This document shows, piece after piece, positions 1 to 7,660 of a DNA stretch of 23,563 nt; within the stretch, counting starts at the first letter, position 1, and the number at the start of each line of letters is the position of its first letter. The notes below the pieces were generated by a model. The model saw nothing but the letters and a program-made list of their open reading frames with translations. It did no database searches and had not been told where the DNA came from. The stretch is from Bacteroidales bacterium. GTDB lineage: Bacteria > Bacteroidota > Bacteroidia > Bacteroidales > UBA932. The translations under genes were made by a program, and so were the position numbers. The stretch covers positions 1 to 23,563 of the forward strand of contig SFJA01000027.1 of NCBI GenBank assembly GCA_004556005.1, written 5' to 3'.

Positions 1-189
1 TTCGTTAGGTTTATCTATGTGACCTGAAGTGGGGCTTTGGATACCGCATATCAGTTTGAGTATGGTTGACTTGCCTGCGCCGTTCTTGCCGACCAGGCCG
101 ATCTTGTCAGTTTCGCTGATATGGAAATTGATTTTGTCCAGCAGCACGTAGCTGCCGTATGCTACAGTTATATCGTCGAGTGAAATCAT
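1..189 (-). CDS. ABC-F family ATP-binding protein, N-terminal fragment
   Basis: The first 63 codons of an ATPase gene, with the rest beyond the window's left edge. The visible part is the start of a nucleotide-binding domain: MISLDDITVAYG, with an aromatic A-loop Tyr at residue 11, then a Walker A motif GKNGAGKST at residues 34-42. The start directly at an NBD strand, with no membrane segment, and the wording IGLVGKNGAGKST fit soluble ABC-F proteins (Uup/EttA type), which act on ribosomes rather than as transporters. The second NBD and the linker that would prove ABC-F membership lie outside. The ATG at 187-189 overlaps the TGA of the upstream CBM9-like gene (ATGA), so translation is probably coupled. 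An ordinary ABC transporter ATPase is the main alternative. Confidence 0.85.
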   Translation of the reverse strand, partial: MISLDDITVAYGSYVLLDKINFHISETDKIGLVGKNGAGKSTILKLICGIQSPTSGHIDKPNE

Positions 190-761
190 TCAAATACCAG
201 TTTGCAGAAACAGTCCGGGCGGTGGAAATCCGGTTTTGGAACGTTTATCGGTGCGTAGGAAACGAAGTGGGGAACGGAAAGATGGTCGCCGCATTTGTAA
301 AAATTACCTTTCATACACCTGCCGTCCAGTTTCTTGATATCGTGAGCGGTCAGACAGCGTACCGGTATGACAACCGAAAGTTCCCAATCGTAACCGCCCT
401 TCCTTTCTTCAAAAGGATTCCCGCCAAGTGTTGCATAGCGCTGGACTGCGCAAAAGGCGCTGTCAGGGAGGAAATTGCGTTTGTTGCGGTCGGGCCCTAC
501 GCAGGCGTACATACGGCCTATGCAGTTGAATTCGAAGTTGTAATACAAACCGTCTCCGGGCTCGGGGGAAAGGAAGAATTCGACACAACTGTCCTGCCAG
601 ACACTCTCGCGATCAGACGAGCAGTGGGCAAGGACAGCCTGTTCGGAGACCTTGTAGTGGAGCAGGATGGCATCGGAAGTGTGAGCTGCGGCAAAGCGTA
701 CATCCGGCTTGTAAGGGTAGGAGTCAGGCCAGTTGATGGCATCCAGAGTATGGTATGGCAC
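186..761 (-). CDS. CBM9-like (carbohydrate-binding family 9-like) protein
   Basis: A 191-residue protein resembling the stand-alone CBM9-like/DOMON-like beta-sandwich proteins common in Bacteroidota. Landmarks are WPDSYPYKPDVRF near the N-terminus, DSCVEFFLSP, the Tyr-rich YYNFEFNCIG, WELSVVIP and MKGNFYKCGD, then a C-terminal HFVSYAPI segment. No signal peptide is visible, so a cytoplasmic location is likely. The ligand is unknown. The start is uncertain: GTG at 759-761 is the only ATG, GTG or TTG codon in the open stretch, but family-like coding (FDAASVPGAFAAAEV) continues in frame to 818, just after a TGA at 819-821. The family usually has about 20-30 residues before the conserved Pro-Tyr region, so the N-terminus looks cut short. 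The same DNA is also covered by the out-of-frame extension of tatC. The 3' end is coupled to the ABC-F gene by ATGA. Confidence 0.75.
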   Translation of the reverse strand: MPYHTLDAINWPDSYPYKPDVRFAAAHTSDAILLHYKVSEQAVLAHCSSDRESVWQDSCVEFFLSPEPGDGLYYNFEFNCIGRMYACVGPDRNKRNFLPDSAFCAVQRYATLGGNPFEERKGGYDWELSVVIPVRCLTAHDIKKLDGRCMKGNFYKCGDHLSVPHFVSYAPINVPKPDFHRPDCFCKLVFE

Positions 762-1534
762 CTCAGCCGCGGCAAATGCCCCGGGAACGGAAGCAGCGTC
801 GAAAAGAGTATTGAAAATTCATACAACAGATACATAGGGGCGGCAAGAACCAGCATCGAGAAAGGATCCGATGGAGTTATAAGCGCGGCCAGAACGAGTA
901 TGACAACAAAAGCATACTTGCGTCCCTTGCAGAGCAGACTGCGGGTCAGGAGCCCTAGGCGGTTCAGAAGAATCACAACCAATGGAAACTCGAAGACCAG
1001 ACCTATCAGCAGTACCATCGAGACAAACATGGAGATGTATGATGACAGGCTGATTGTGTTGACCACAGCGTCACTGACCGAATAGTTCACGAAGAAATTC
1101 AAGCATACGGGCAGGACAAAACAGTAGCCGAAAGCTGCTCCGAGGTAGAAGAATACAGAGGCCAGCGCAAACACCCATCTTGCCGGACGGGTCTCGGCGG
1201 GATAGAGCGCAGGGGATATAAATCGCCATATCTCCCATATCACATAAGGCACAGCCACTATCAGTCCGAGTAAGAGAGCGAGCTTGAGATGGACCATAAA
1301 TTGAGCTGACAACTCGATGTTTATGAGGTCCAACTTCAAGTTCCACTTCAAGATTTTGTAGAGGAAGAATTCCGGCTTGCAGGGTGCCAGTACAAAAGCA
1401 AATATGGCATCCTTGAACAAGAATGCCAATATTGCAGATATGCAGACCGCCACCACCGAGCGGATAATGGTCCCCCTCAGTTCATCGAGATGATCCCAGA
1501 AGCTCATCTCCTTGCCGTCGGCAGCAGAACTCAC
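518..1534 (-). CDS. tatC: Sec-independent protein translocase TatC, with abnormal C-terminus
   Basis: TatC is the multi-spanning inner-membrane receptor for twin-arginine signal peptides and forms the Tat translocon with TatA. The family hallmarks are present: the N-terminal cytosolic motif FWDHLDELR (residues 12-20), six hydrophobic spans between about 24 and 245, the conserved Glu in VFEFPLVV (E182), and ALITPSDP at 217-224 before the last span. Normal TatC-like sequence ends near YEFSILF (residues 238-244). The frame then stays open to 518, giving 338 residues in place of the usual 240-280. The last 81 codons overlap the CBM9-like gene out of frame, and their Pro/Ser/Thr/Arg-rich wording does not look like TatC. 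The true C-terminus is therefore unclear: a natural overlap, an indel, or a deletion that removed the stop. The start is secure: its ATG overlaps the tatA stop (ATGA). Confidence 0.85.
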   Translation of the reverse strand: MSSAADGKEMSFWDHLDELRGTIIRSVVAVCISAILAFLFKDAIFAFVLAPCKPEFFLYKILKWNLKLDLINIELSAQFMVHLKLALLLGLIVAVPYVIWEIWRFISPALYPAETRPARWVFALASVFFYLGAAFGYCFVLPVCLNFFVNYSVSDAVVNTISLSSYISMFVSMVLLIGLVFEFPLVVILLNRLGLLTRSLLCKGRKYAFVVILVLAALITPSDPFSMLVLAAPMYLLYEFSILFSTLLPFPGHLPRLRCHTILWMPSTGLTPTLTSRMYALPQLTLPMPSCSTTRSPNRLSLPTARLIARVSGRTVVSNSSFPPSPETVCITTSNSTA

Positions 1535-1737
1535 TTTTCGCTTTTTTTGCCGGAATTGTCATCGTCGAGTTTCTTGACCTCGTCATCAATTTCGTTGATG
1601 CCTTCCTTGAAACTCTTGACGCCCTTGCCCAGTCCCCTCATCAATTCAGGGATTTTCTTTCCTCCGAAAAGAAGAAGTACAATGACGACAATAATGATCA
1701 GTTCGGTTGTTCCGATGAAAAGCGGATAAGTCAACAT
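1531..1737 (-). CDS. tatA: Twin-arginine translocase pore subunit TatA
   Basis: A 68-residue TatA/TatE family protein. A short N-terminal membrane span (about residues 10-24) is followed by the hinge and amphipathic helix FGGKKIPELMRGLGKGVKSF, then an acidic and lysine-rich soluble tail. TatA oligomers form the size-variable passage for folded proteins recruited by TatC. I chose the ATG at 1735-1737 (MLTYPLFIGTTE), which matches the usual short N-terminus of the family. An in-frame TTG at 1747-1749, directly after the valS stop, would add four residues and is less likely. The gene is sandwiched between valS and tatC. The tatC ATG overlaps the tatA TGA, so the two Tat subunits are translationally coupled. 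No separate tatB-like gene is seen, consistent with minimal TatAC systems. Confidence 0.93.
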   Translation of the reverse strand: MLTYPLFIGTTELIIIVVIVLLLFGGKKIPELMRGLGKGVKSFKEGINEIDDEVKKLDDDNSGKKSEK

Positions 1738-1749
1738 ATTGTAAATCAA

Positions 1750-4386
1750 TTAATCAAGTGCTTTGAGCGATGCTTCGAGAGCTTCGATCCTGGACAGCGC
1801 GCTGGCTTCCTTTTCACGTTCGAGGGCAATCACCTTTTCCGGAGCGCGCGATACGAAACCCTGATTGGAAAGTTTTGCCCTCACGCCGGCAAGGAATCGC
1901 TGCTGATACTCGAGTTCCGAAAGCAGCTTGGCCTTTTCCTCTTCAGTATTAACAAGGCCTTCAAGAGGAACGTCAACCTTGAGCGTACCTACAATGAAGT
2001 TCACGGCCCCGCCACTTACCTCCTGTACAAATTCGGAAATATTTGCAAGTTTTGATACAACAGGAAGAAGTTCAGCGTCAAATTCACCCTGGATGCGTAT
2101 GCGAAGCGCCTCCTTTGGACTTATCTGCTTTCTTGCCCTCACTCCCCTCACTCCGACAATTATCTGACGGGCGAGTTCGAACTGGTCGAGGAAGCGGGAA
2201 TCGTATGCAGCAGCCTTTGGAGCGCTTGCATACATAATGGTTTCTCCCTCGCGCGATTCATCCATCGCGTGCCACAGTTCTTCAGTGATGAACGGCATTA
2301 TAGGGTGGATGAGTCGGAGCAACTTGTCAAAGAATCCCTTGGTGGCCTGATAGGTCGCCTCGTCAATGGACGCACCGTATGCAGGCTTTACAAGTTCCAG
2401 GTACCAACTGCAGTAATCATCCCAGAAGAGCTTGTAAATTGCCATCAGGGCATCGCTGATGCGGAACTTGGAGTAATGATCCTCAACGGTTTCGATCGTT
2501 TTTGAAAGAAGGTCGTCAAACCACTTCACTGCGAGGCGTGAAGACTCTGACTGCGGAACGGAAGCATCGACATTCCAGCCGGATACAAGCCTCCAGGAGT
2601 TCCAGATCTTGCCGCAGAAATTGCGTCCCTGCTCAATCTGTGACTCATCATAAAGTATGTCGTTGCCGGCAGATGAGCACAACAGCATGCCGAGACGCAC
2701 TGCATCAGCGCCATACTTTTCTATGAGCACAAGCGGATCAGGGCTGTTTCCGAGAGTCTTGCTCATCTTGCGTCCGAGCTTGTCACGCACGATTCCGGTG
2801 AAATACACGTTTCTGAAAGGAACGTCGCCCATAAACTCTCCGCCGGCCATAATCATCCTGGCAACCCAGAAGAAAATGATATCCGGAGCCGTAACAAGGT
2901 CATTTGTAGGATAATAATAAGCAAGGTCCTTGTTTGGAGTGTGCTCGGGATGACCCGGATATGCAGGGTCAAACACGCTGATTGGCCAGAGCCAGCTTGA
3001 GAACCAGGTGTCGAGTACGTCCTCATCCTGACGGAGGTCTTCCGCCTTGATGTCAGGATTGATCGTCCTGGCTGCCTCAAGAGCCTTTTCCGGAGTCTCC
3101 TCTACAACCACGCTTCCGTCAGGCAGATAGTAAGCAGGTATGCGCTGGCCCCACCATAGCTGACGGGAGATGCACCAGTCACGGGCATTTTCCATCCAAT
3201 GACGGTAGGTGTTGATGTATTTGTCCGGGATGAACTTGATCTTGCCTGACTCGACAGCCTCGAGAGCTGACTTTGCAAGGTCCTGCATCTTCAGGAACCA
3301 CTGTGCGCTGAGCTTAGGCTCGATGACGGCGTTGGTACGCTCGCTGTATCCGACTGGGGAAACGTATTCTTCCACCTTTACAAGGTTTCCGGACTCCCTT
3401 AGCATTTCGACTATCTTCTCTCTTGCCACGAATCGGTCCTCGCCCACGAGTATCTGAGCCTTTTCGTTAAGTTTGCCGTGGTCGTCAATAATCTCCATCA
3501 CAGGCAGATTGTGACGCAGGCCTATTTCGTAGTCGTGAGCATCGTGCGCAGGAGTGACCTTGAGGCATCCCGTACCGAAATCCATCTCCACATAGTCGTC
3601 CTCAATAACTGGTATTTCTCTGTTAATGAGCGGAATAAGTACCTTCTTGCCGTGCAGGCGGAAATGCCTTTCATCGTTAGGATTGACGCAGATTGCCGCA
3701 TCCGCCATAATGGTTTCCGGACGGGTGGTTGCTATCACTAGATAATCGTCGGTAGGATTGCCGTTGCCGTCGGAGATATAATACTTGAGATGATAGAAAT
3801 GACTCTTCGTGTCACGGTGTATGACCTCGTCATCGGATATTGCGGTCAGAGCTACAGGGTCCCAGTTGACCATTCGCACTCCCCTGTAAATCATACCCTT
3901 CTTGTAGAAATGGCAGAAGGTGGCAATAACGGCCTCTGTGAGCTGCGGCTCCATCGTGAAGCGTGTGCGCTCCCAGTCGCAGGACGCGCCGAGCTTGCGG
4001 AGCTGCTGAAGTATGATTCCACCGTGCTCCTCCTTCCATTCCCAGGCATATTTCAAAAACTCTTCCCTGGAGATGTCTTCCTTGCTGATTCCCTTATCCT
4101 TGAGACGAGCTACGACCTTGCTTTCGGTGGCGATGGAGGCGTGATCCGTGCCGGGAACCCAGCAGGCGTTCTTGCCATCCATCCTCGCCTTGCGTATCAG
4201 CACATCGTTCAGCGTGTTGTTGAGAACGTGACCCATATGAAGGATGCCGGTCACGTTAGGTGGCGGGATTACTATAGTGTATGGCTCGCGTTCGTCAGGT
4301 TCAGAGTGGAAGCAGCGATGCTCCTCCCACCAGGCATACCATTTGTCCTCCACTTCGGAGGGATTGTAAATCTTGTTCAGTTCCAT
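1750..4386 (-). CDS. valS: Valyl-tRNA synthetase
   Basis: An 878-residue class Ia aminoacyl-tRNA synthetase that charges tRNA-Val in the cytoplasm, of the usual family length. Visible elements in order are the N-terminal YNPSEVEDKWYAWW; the HIGH-type ATP motif in PPPNVTGILHMGH (HMGH at 50-53); WVPGTDHASIATE (77-89); the editing (CP1) domain with ATTRPETIMAD (219-229) and the GTG..KVTPAHD region (271-282); WCISRQLWWGQRIPAYY (404-420); the KMSKS-type motif as GRKMSKTLGNSPDP (538-551, Thr in place of the last Ser); an anticodon-binding helical domain; and a C-terminal coiled-coil tail after about 810. The start fits the family N-terminus and lies only 6 nt downstream of a perfect TAnnTTTG box. 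The stop abuts the tatA region, so tatA and tatC probably share this transcript. Confidence 0.98.
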   Translation of the reverse strand: MELNKIYNPSEVEDKWYAWWEEHRCFHSEPDEREPYTIVIPPPNVTGILHMGHVLNNTLNDVLIRKARMDGKNACWVPGTDHASIATESKVVARLKDKGISKEDISREEFLKYAWEWKEEHGGIILQQLRKLGASCDWERTRFTMEPQLTEAVIATFCHFYKKGMIYRGVRMVNWDPVALTAISDDEVIHRDTKSHFYHLKYYISDGNGNPTDDYLVIATTRPETIMADAAICVNPNDERHFRLHGKKVLIPLINREIPVIEDDYVEMDFGTGCLKVTPAHDAHDYEIGLRHNLPVMEIIDDHGKLNEKAQILVGEDRFVAREKIVEMLRESGNLVKVEEYVSPVGYSERTNAVIEPKLSAQWFLKMQDLAKSALEAVESGKIKFIPDKYINTYRHWMENARDWCISRQLWWGQRIPAYYLPDGSVVVEETPEKALEAARTINPDIKAEDLRQDEDVLDTWFSSWLWPISVFDPAYPGHPEHTPNKDLAYYYPTNDLVTAPDIIFFWVARMIMAGGEFMGDVPFRNVYFTGIVRDKLGRKMSKTLGNSPDPLVLIEKYGADAVRLGMLLCSSAGNDILYDESQIEQGRNFCGKIWNSWRLVSGWNVDASVPQSESSRLAVKWFDDLLSKTIETVEDHYSKFRISDALMAIYKLFWDDYCSWYLELVKPAYGASIDEATYQATKGFFDKLLRLIHPIMPFITEELWHAMDESREGETIMYASAPKAAAYDSRFLDQFELARQIIVGVRGVRARKQISPKEALRIRIQGEFDAELLPVVSKLANISEFVQEVSGGAVNFIVGTLKVDVPLEGLVNTEEEKAKLLSELEYQQRFLAGVRAKLSNQGFVSRAPEKVIALEREKEASALSRIEALEASLKALD

Positions 4387-4392
4387 AGCCTA

Positions 4393-4426
4393 CAAATATA
4401 GCAATTTATTCCGAGCACCTTTCAAA
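4393..4426 (-). promoter_or_regulatory. Putative Bacteroidota promoter for valS (leaderless)
   Basis: Read on the minus strand, TATATTTG (4400-4393) matches the Bacteroidota -7 consensus TAnnTTTG exactly. A TTTG (4426-4423) lies 22 nt upstream as a possible -33 element, against the usual 19-21. The box ends 6 nt before the valS ATG, so the expected transcription start falls at or next to the ATG and no room is left for a ribosome-binding site. The -33 part lies inside the 3' end of the upstream lipocalin-like gene. Inferred from sequence only. Confidence 0.6.
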
Positions 4427-4843
4427 AACCTGCACAAAATTCTCGTCATCAACGGCGATCCAGGTCATAGATAAAGACGTCAGGTCACGGATGACGTAGC
4501 TATGGGTCCAGAATCCCGAATCGTGGTCGTAATCTCCGCTTATCACGGCACCGAGATCGTCGTAATTCTCCAAGCTGTAACGGCCCGTGACCACTCTCGG
4601 AATATCTTCGAAAGAATCGAGGTTCTCGGTAATCCGGAAGGTTCCGTCATCCCTTATAAGTTCCATACGGAGAAAGCTGCCTTCCTTCAGCGCAGCTCCA
4701 TTCCATTCCTTGAGGGACCAGGTTCCGCTGATATTGTTTTTGTTGACTTCAAGATACTCTATGACCGGCTCCTTCTCCCCGCACGAAACGGCAAGGATGA
4801 CCAGGGCAGAAACTGAAGCGATGAGTGAAAAGAACTTCTTCAT
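4406..4843 (-). CDS. Small lipocalin-like lipoprotein
   Basis: A 145-residue lipoprotein with a type II signal peptide (MKKFF, hydrophobic core, lipobox AVSC, lipidated Cys 21) followed by the acidic CGEKEP. The mature part resembles the short lipocalin-like domains of Bacteroidota: ISGTWSLKEWNG near residue 38 is the typical opening 'GTW' strand, followed by beta strands (FRMELIRDDGTFRI, VVTGRYSLE) and a Trp/Thr-rich end (LTSLSMTWIAVDDENFVQVFER). Such domains are expected to bind small hydrophobic ligands or act structurally, but no function is known here. The ATG overlaps the stop of the DUF1573-like gene by one base (TAATG), placing it as the last gene of the susC-led operon. The next gene, valS, follows after 19 nt with its own promoter. 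I see no terminator between them. Confidence 0.75.
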   Translation of the reverse strand: MKKFFSLIASVSALVILAVSCGEKEPVIEYLEVNKNNISGTWSLKEWNGAALKEGSFLRMELIRDDGTFRITENLDSFEDIPRVVTGRYSLENYDDLGAVISGDYDHDSGFWTHSYVIRDLTSLSMTWIAVDDENFVQVFERCSE

Positions 4844-5637
4844 TATTTAGGTATGTTTATTTTCAATTCTATTACAGCATTTCGGGGAGAAACTCCTGTC
4901 CCCCTCAATCTCAATTGATATTTTCGGTCGCTATACTCTTCCGAGCCGCTTGGTTTGTAGCTCACGGTGAGTTTCGCCTCCTCGCCCGCTTCAAGCCGGA
5001 GCACGGACGGGCTGACACTGATACAATCAGGCAGAAAGGCGCTTTCACAGCTGACGGAAAGAGGAGCGTGTCCGGCATTTACGACCCTGATGCTTTCCAC
5101 CGATGGAACGCCCCTGCAAAATCCTATGGATGCGCGCCGCAGACGCAGTGACCCGAAACAAACGGGATAATCTGCAGACAGTGGGTCGGAAGCCTCGACT
5201 ACGACATTCATTTCAAGAACGGCTGCGGGCTTGTCCCCCGATGCGGTATAAACCAGCAGCCTCCGCCTGAACTGTCCGCTATGCCCCAGTGGGTCGTATA
5301 GGACCCTGATCTCGGAGGCCTCGCCCGGCTGGACGCAGGTGCTGGCCGGAAAGGCCTTGATACAGCTGCAGTTGCCAGTGACTGCGGTGATCGTCAAGGG
5401 AGAATTCGCAATGTTGACGAAAGGGAAAGAATACTGCTGCACTCCCCCGTCCTCCCGTATCCTTATGCCGTCGAGACGCTCGTATCGGAAGGCAATGCTG
5501 CTGGAGTCTGCACTTTTGGCGGGAGATACCGAAACGCGCAGCTGCTCCCGGTCCAGAATCTTGAGCTGGGCGCAGGCAACTCTCGCACCTGAGAGGAGCG
5601 AAAGAATCACAATCGGTATGACCTTCAGAGAAGACAT
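4843..5637 (-). CDS. DUF1573-like periplasmic protein with two Ig-like domains
   Basis: A 264-residue secreted protein. The signal peptide (about residues 1-23) ends ACAQ. The Cys there lacks a Leu at -3 (ARVAC), so SPI cleavage is more likely than lipidation. Residues of about 68-148 match the DUF1573 pattern: F-PFVNIANSPLTI, the Cys pair GNCSC (C90, C92), VQPGEASEIRVLYDP and a GQFRRRLLVYT strand. A second ASH/Ig-like segment (about 160-262) repeats the plan (VESIRVVNAGHAPLSV ... LEAGEEAKLTVSYKP). Such all-beta domains usually mediate protein contacts, and the precise role is unknown. It sits 12 nt after the subtilase stop and is joined to the lipocalin-like gene by TAATG, so it probably serves the same locus, perhaps in the periplasm behind the SusCD importer. 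That role is inference. Confidence 0.8.
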   Translation of the reverse strand: MSSLKVIPIVILSLLSGARVACAQLKILDREQLRVSVSPAKSADSSSIAFRYERLDGIRIREDGGVQQYSFPFVNIANSPLTITAVTGNCSCIKAFPASTCVQPGEASEIRVLYDPLGHSGQFRRRLLVYTASGDKPAAVLEMNVVVEASDPLSADYPVCFGSLRLRRASIGFCRGVPSVESIRVVNAGHAPLSVSCESAFLPDCISVSPSVLRLEAGEEAKLTVSYKPSGSEEYSDRKYQLRLRGTGVSPRNAVIELKINIPK

Positions 5638-5649
5638 GGCAAGAGACCC

Positions 5650-7659
5650 TTATAGCCAGCCGTTTCCGGCAGCTCCCTTACGGACGGTGATGATGAACTT
5701 GTAGGAGTCTTTGCCGCCGCTTATTGACGCCGAGGTCTGACCCTCTTTCAATCCATTGACCACCAGATACTTACCCTCAATGACAGCGCTAGCGACGGTA
5801 GAATCTTCGACCTTGACGGTGCATTGCGCGCCATTTTTGAAATACAGTTCCGGCAAGAGCCTTGTACTGCCGTCAACGGCTACATAGACGTTAGGGAAAG
5901 TCATTTCCGCCCCTGAGCCTTCTATTGCCTTGAGGAAGGCATAGGCATTGACCTGACCGCTGCCCATGCGCTTCGCATAGGAATGAAGGTCTATGCTGCT
6001 GAGATAATTCTGCCCGAGGTCAATTACATATTTGTAATAAAGCTTGGGATTATCAATATCCCAGAACTGCTCTATTGGTGTAGCGGTCTGGTAGAGAAGG
6101 TCTATGAGTTCCTGAGCCTTGAAATGCTTCCTGAGTTGCTTTGCATAGGAAATTCCAAGGGCAAGCACGCCGGAAACGTGAGGACAGGCCATGGAGGTAC
6201 CTTCCATATATCCGTATCCTTCAGAGGCAATCGTGGTCGGAAGCGTCGAGAACACGCAGCCGAGACTGCCGGCAGTTTCACCGGAGCCGTATTCGTAATA
6301 ATAATCCTGGTCGCCGCCCGGTGCGCTGATTGTAGTTCCGGGACCATAATTGGTATATATGGCAGGAGTAAAGTCTGCAGCTGTTGCAGCTACTGAGACA
6401 AAGTCAGGATAGGCGCCCGGATAGCCTGCGGCAGGAGCGGATTCGTTTCCGCCTGCAAAGACGGCAATGCCGCCCTCGATTACGCCTCCGGCAGAGCCTG
6501 CGTTATGGATGAAGTAGTCCAAAGCCCTGGACTCCAATGGGTTGTAGTCAATCCACTCTTCATCGGTAGTGTACATCGGCTGCCACTCGTATGCGTTTGC
6601 GGCTCCGGAAGTATAGCCCCAGCTGCACTGGAGTATGACGGCACCGTTGTCTGCGGCATATTTGATGGCACGGACTTCGTCAAGCACGGTTCCGGCATAA
6701 TTGCCCGAGAAAATCTGGCAGGACATTATCCTTACACCCGGGACGCTGCCGTTTCCACCAGCTATAGAGCTGATGCCCAGCCCATTGTTATTGGTGGCTC
6801 CTATTACTCCGGCAACGTGGCTGCCGTGTCCTGTATCGTGAATGTTGTCTGTGTTGATAATTGCGGAATTGCGGGCAAAATTGTACCCGTAATAGTCTCC
6901 GGCATAGCCGTTTCCGTCATTGTCATCGTGGGAGCGCCATATCTCCCCGTCATTGACCCACATAGCATCCCTGAGGTCTGGATGGGTCACATCCACGCCC
7001 TCATCGAGGACAGCTACAACGACAGATGCGTCACCAGTACAAAGATCCCATGCCTTGCGCACATTGACGTCGGCACCGGCTACGAACTTGTCAGGTCCGA
7101 GATCTCCGTTGTTGACAAGATGCCACTGCAAAGGCAGATAAGTATCGTCGAAATAGCCCTCCGCTGCAGCACGGCTCAGGTTTTCCGGGCTGAAAGGCAG
7201 TGCCTTGGCGTTGTCAGCCCTTTTGATGGTGCGGTTGAGCTGGACAGTGCTGACTTCGCCCAGACGGGAAAGGTCTGCGGCAACCTGTGCAAGGTCCGCA
7301 TCTTCACTGAAACGAACCAGATACCACAGATGGAGACCTGACTTTTCCGCCCTGTCCTCAGTCCTCGAATCGACAGGAAATACTCTTTCTATGGAGTAGC
7401 CGGCAACCAGGTCAAGCACCTCATCCACGCTAGGAATGCCGCTGCACGGAAGGGAGGCCATAGGGCCGCTCTTTGTAAGTCCGGCATTGCGAAGAATCTC
7501 TGCCACCTTGTCATCGAATCTGACCAGCAGCTGCCCCGGTACGGCATCGTCGGGAATGACGATACGCGGTGGCTCGGGCAGTTCCGTTTCCGCTTCCTGC
7601 CTGCTGCAGGCAATCAGGGCAACACACAGTAACAGTGCAGGCAAATATCTGAGTTTCAT
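5650..7659 (-). CDS. Subtilisin-like serine protease (S8) lipoprotein
   Basis: A 669-residue peptidase predicted to be lipid-anchored. The start is the ATG at 7657-7659, giving a standard SPII peptide (MKLRYLPALLLC..., lipobox LIAC, Cys 18, then SRQEAETE). The frame is open 42 codons further upstream, but that part lacks a signal sequence and overlaps the previous gene. Residues of about 38-150 form a propeptide-like region (VPGQLLVRFDD). The S8 catalytic residues are all present: D219 in VVAVLDEGVDVTHPDL, H278 in GHGSHVAGVIGA, oxyanion N405 in FAGGNES and S489 in GTSMACPHVSG. A C-terminal beta domain (about 600-669, VKVEDSTVASAV ... KEGQTSASISGG) looks BIG2-like. As the only degradative enzyme in a SusCD operon, it probably cuts proteins at the cell surface to make peptides for import. 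Its ATG follows the previous stop by one base (TGATATG). Confidence 0.95.
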   Translation of the reverse strand: MKLRYLPALLLCVALIACSRQEAETELPEPPRIVIPDDAVPGQLLVRFDDKVAEILRNAGLTKSGPMASLPCSGIPSVDEVLDLVAGYSIERVFPVDSRTEDRAEKSGLHLWYLVRFSEDADLAQVAADLSRLGEVSTVQLNRTIKRADNAKALPFSPENLSRAAAEGYFDDTYLPLQWHLVNNGDLGPDKFVAGADVNVRKAWDLCTGDASVVVAVLDEGVDVTHPDLRDAMWVNDGEIWRSHDDNDGNGYAGDYYGYNFARNSAIINTDNIHDTGHGSHVAGVIGATNNNGLGISSIAGGNGSVPGVRIMSCQIFSGNYAGTVLDEVRAIKYAADNGAVILQCSWGYTSGAANAYEWQPMYTTDEEWIDYNPLESRALDYFIHNAGSAGGVIEGGIAVFAGGNESAPAAGYPGAYPDFVSVAATAADFTPAIYTNYGPGTTISAPGGDQDYYYEYGSGETAGSLGCVFSTLPTTIASEGYGYMEGTSMACPHVSGVLALGISYAKQLRKHFKAQELIDLLYQTATPIEQFWDIDNPKLYYKYVIDLGQNYLSSIDLHSYAKRMGSGQVNAYAFLKAIEGSGAEMTFPNVYVAVDGSTRLLPELYFKNGAQCTVKVEDSTVASAVIEGKYLVVNGLKEGQTSASISGGKDSYKFIITVRKGAAGNGWL

Positions 7660-7660
7660 A

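Noticed and set aside
518..761. The tatC tail read as a genuine extra C-terminal domain.
   Set aside because: The wording is Pro/Ser/Thr/Arg-rich and coincides exactly with an out-of-frame reading of the CBM9-like gene, which shows clear family features in its own frame.
159..1085. Long plus-strand open frame of about 308 codons opposite tatC and the CBM9-like gene.
   Set aside because: It is antisense to well-supported minus-strand genes, has no recognisable domain, and its frame depends on the skewed codon use of the true genes.
3790..4401. Plus-strand frame of about 203 codons opposite the start of valS.
   Set aside because: The valS motifs (HMGH and the conserved N-terminus) lie on the opposite strand here, so this is a mirror frame.
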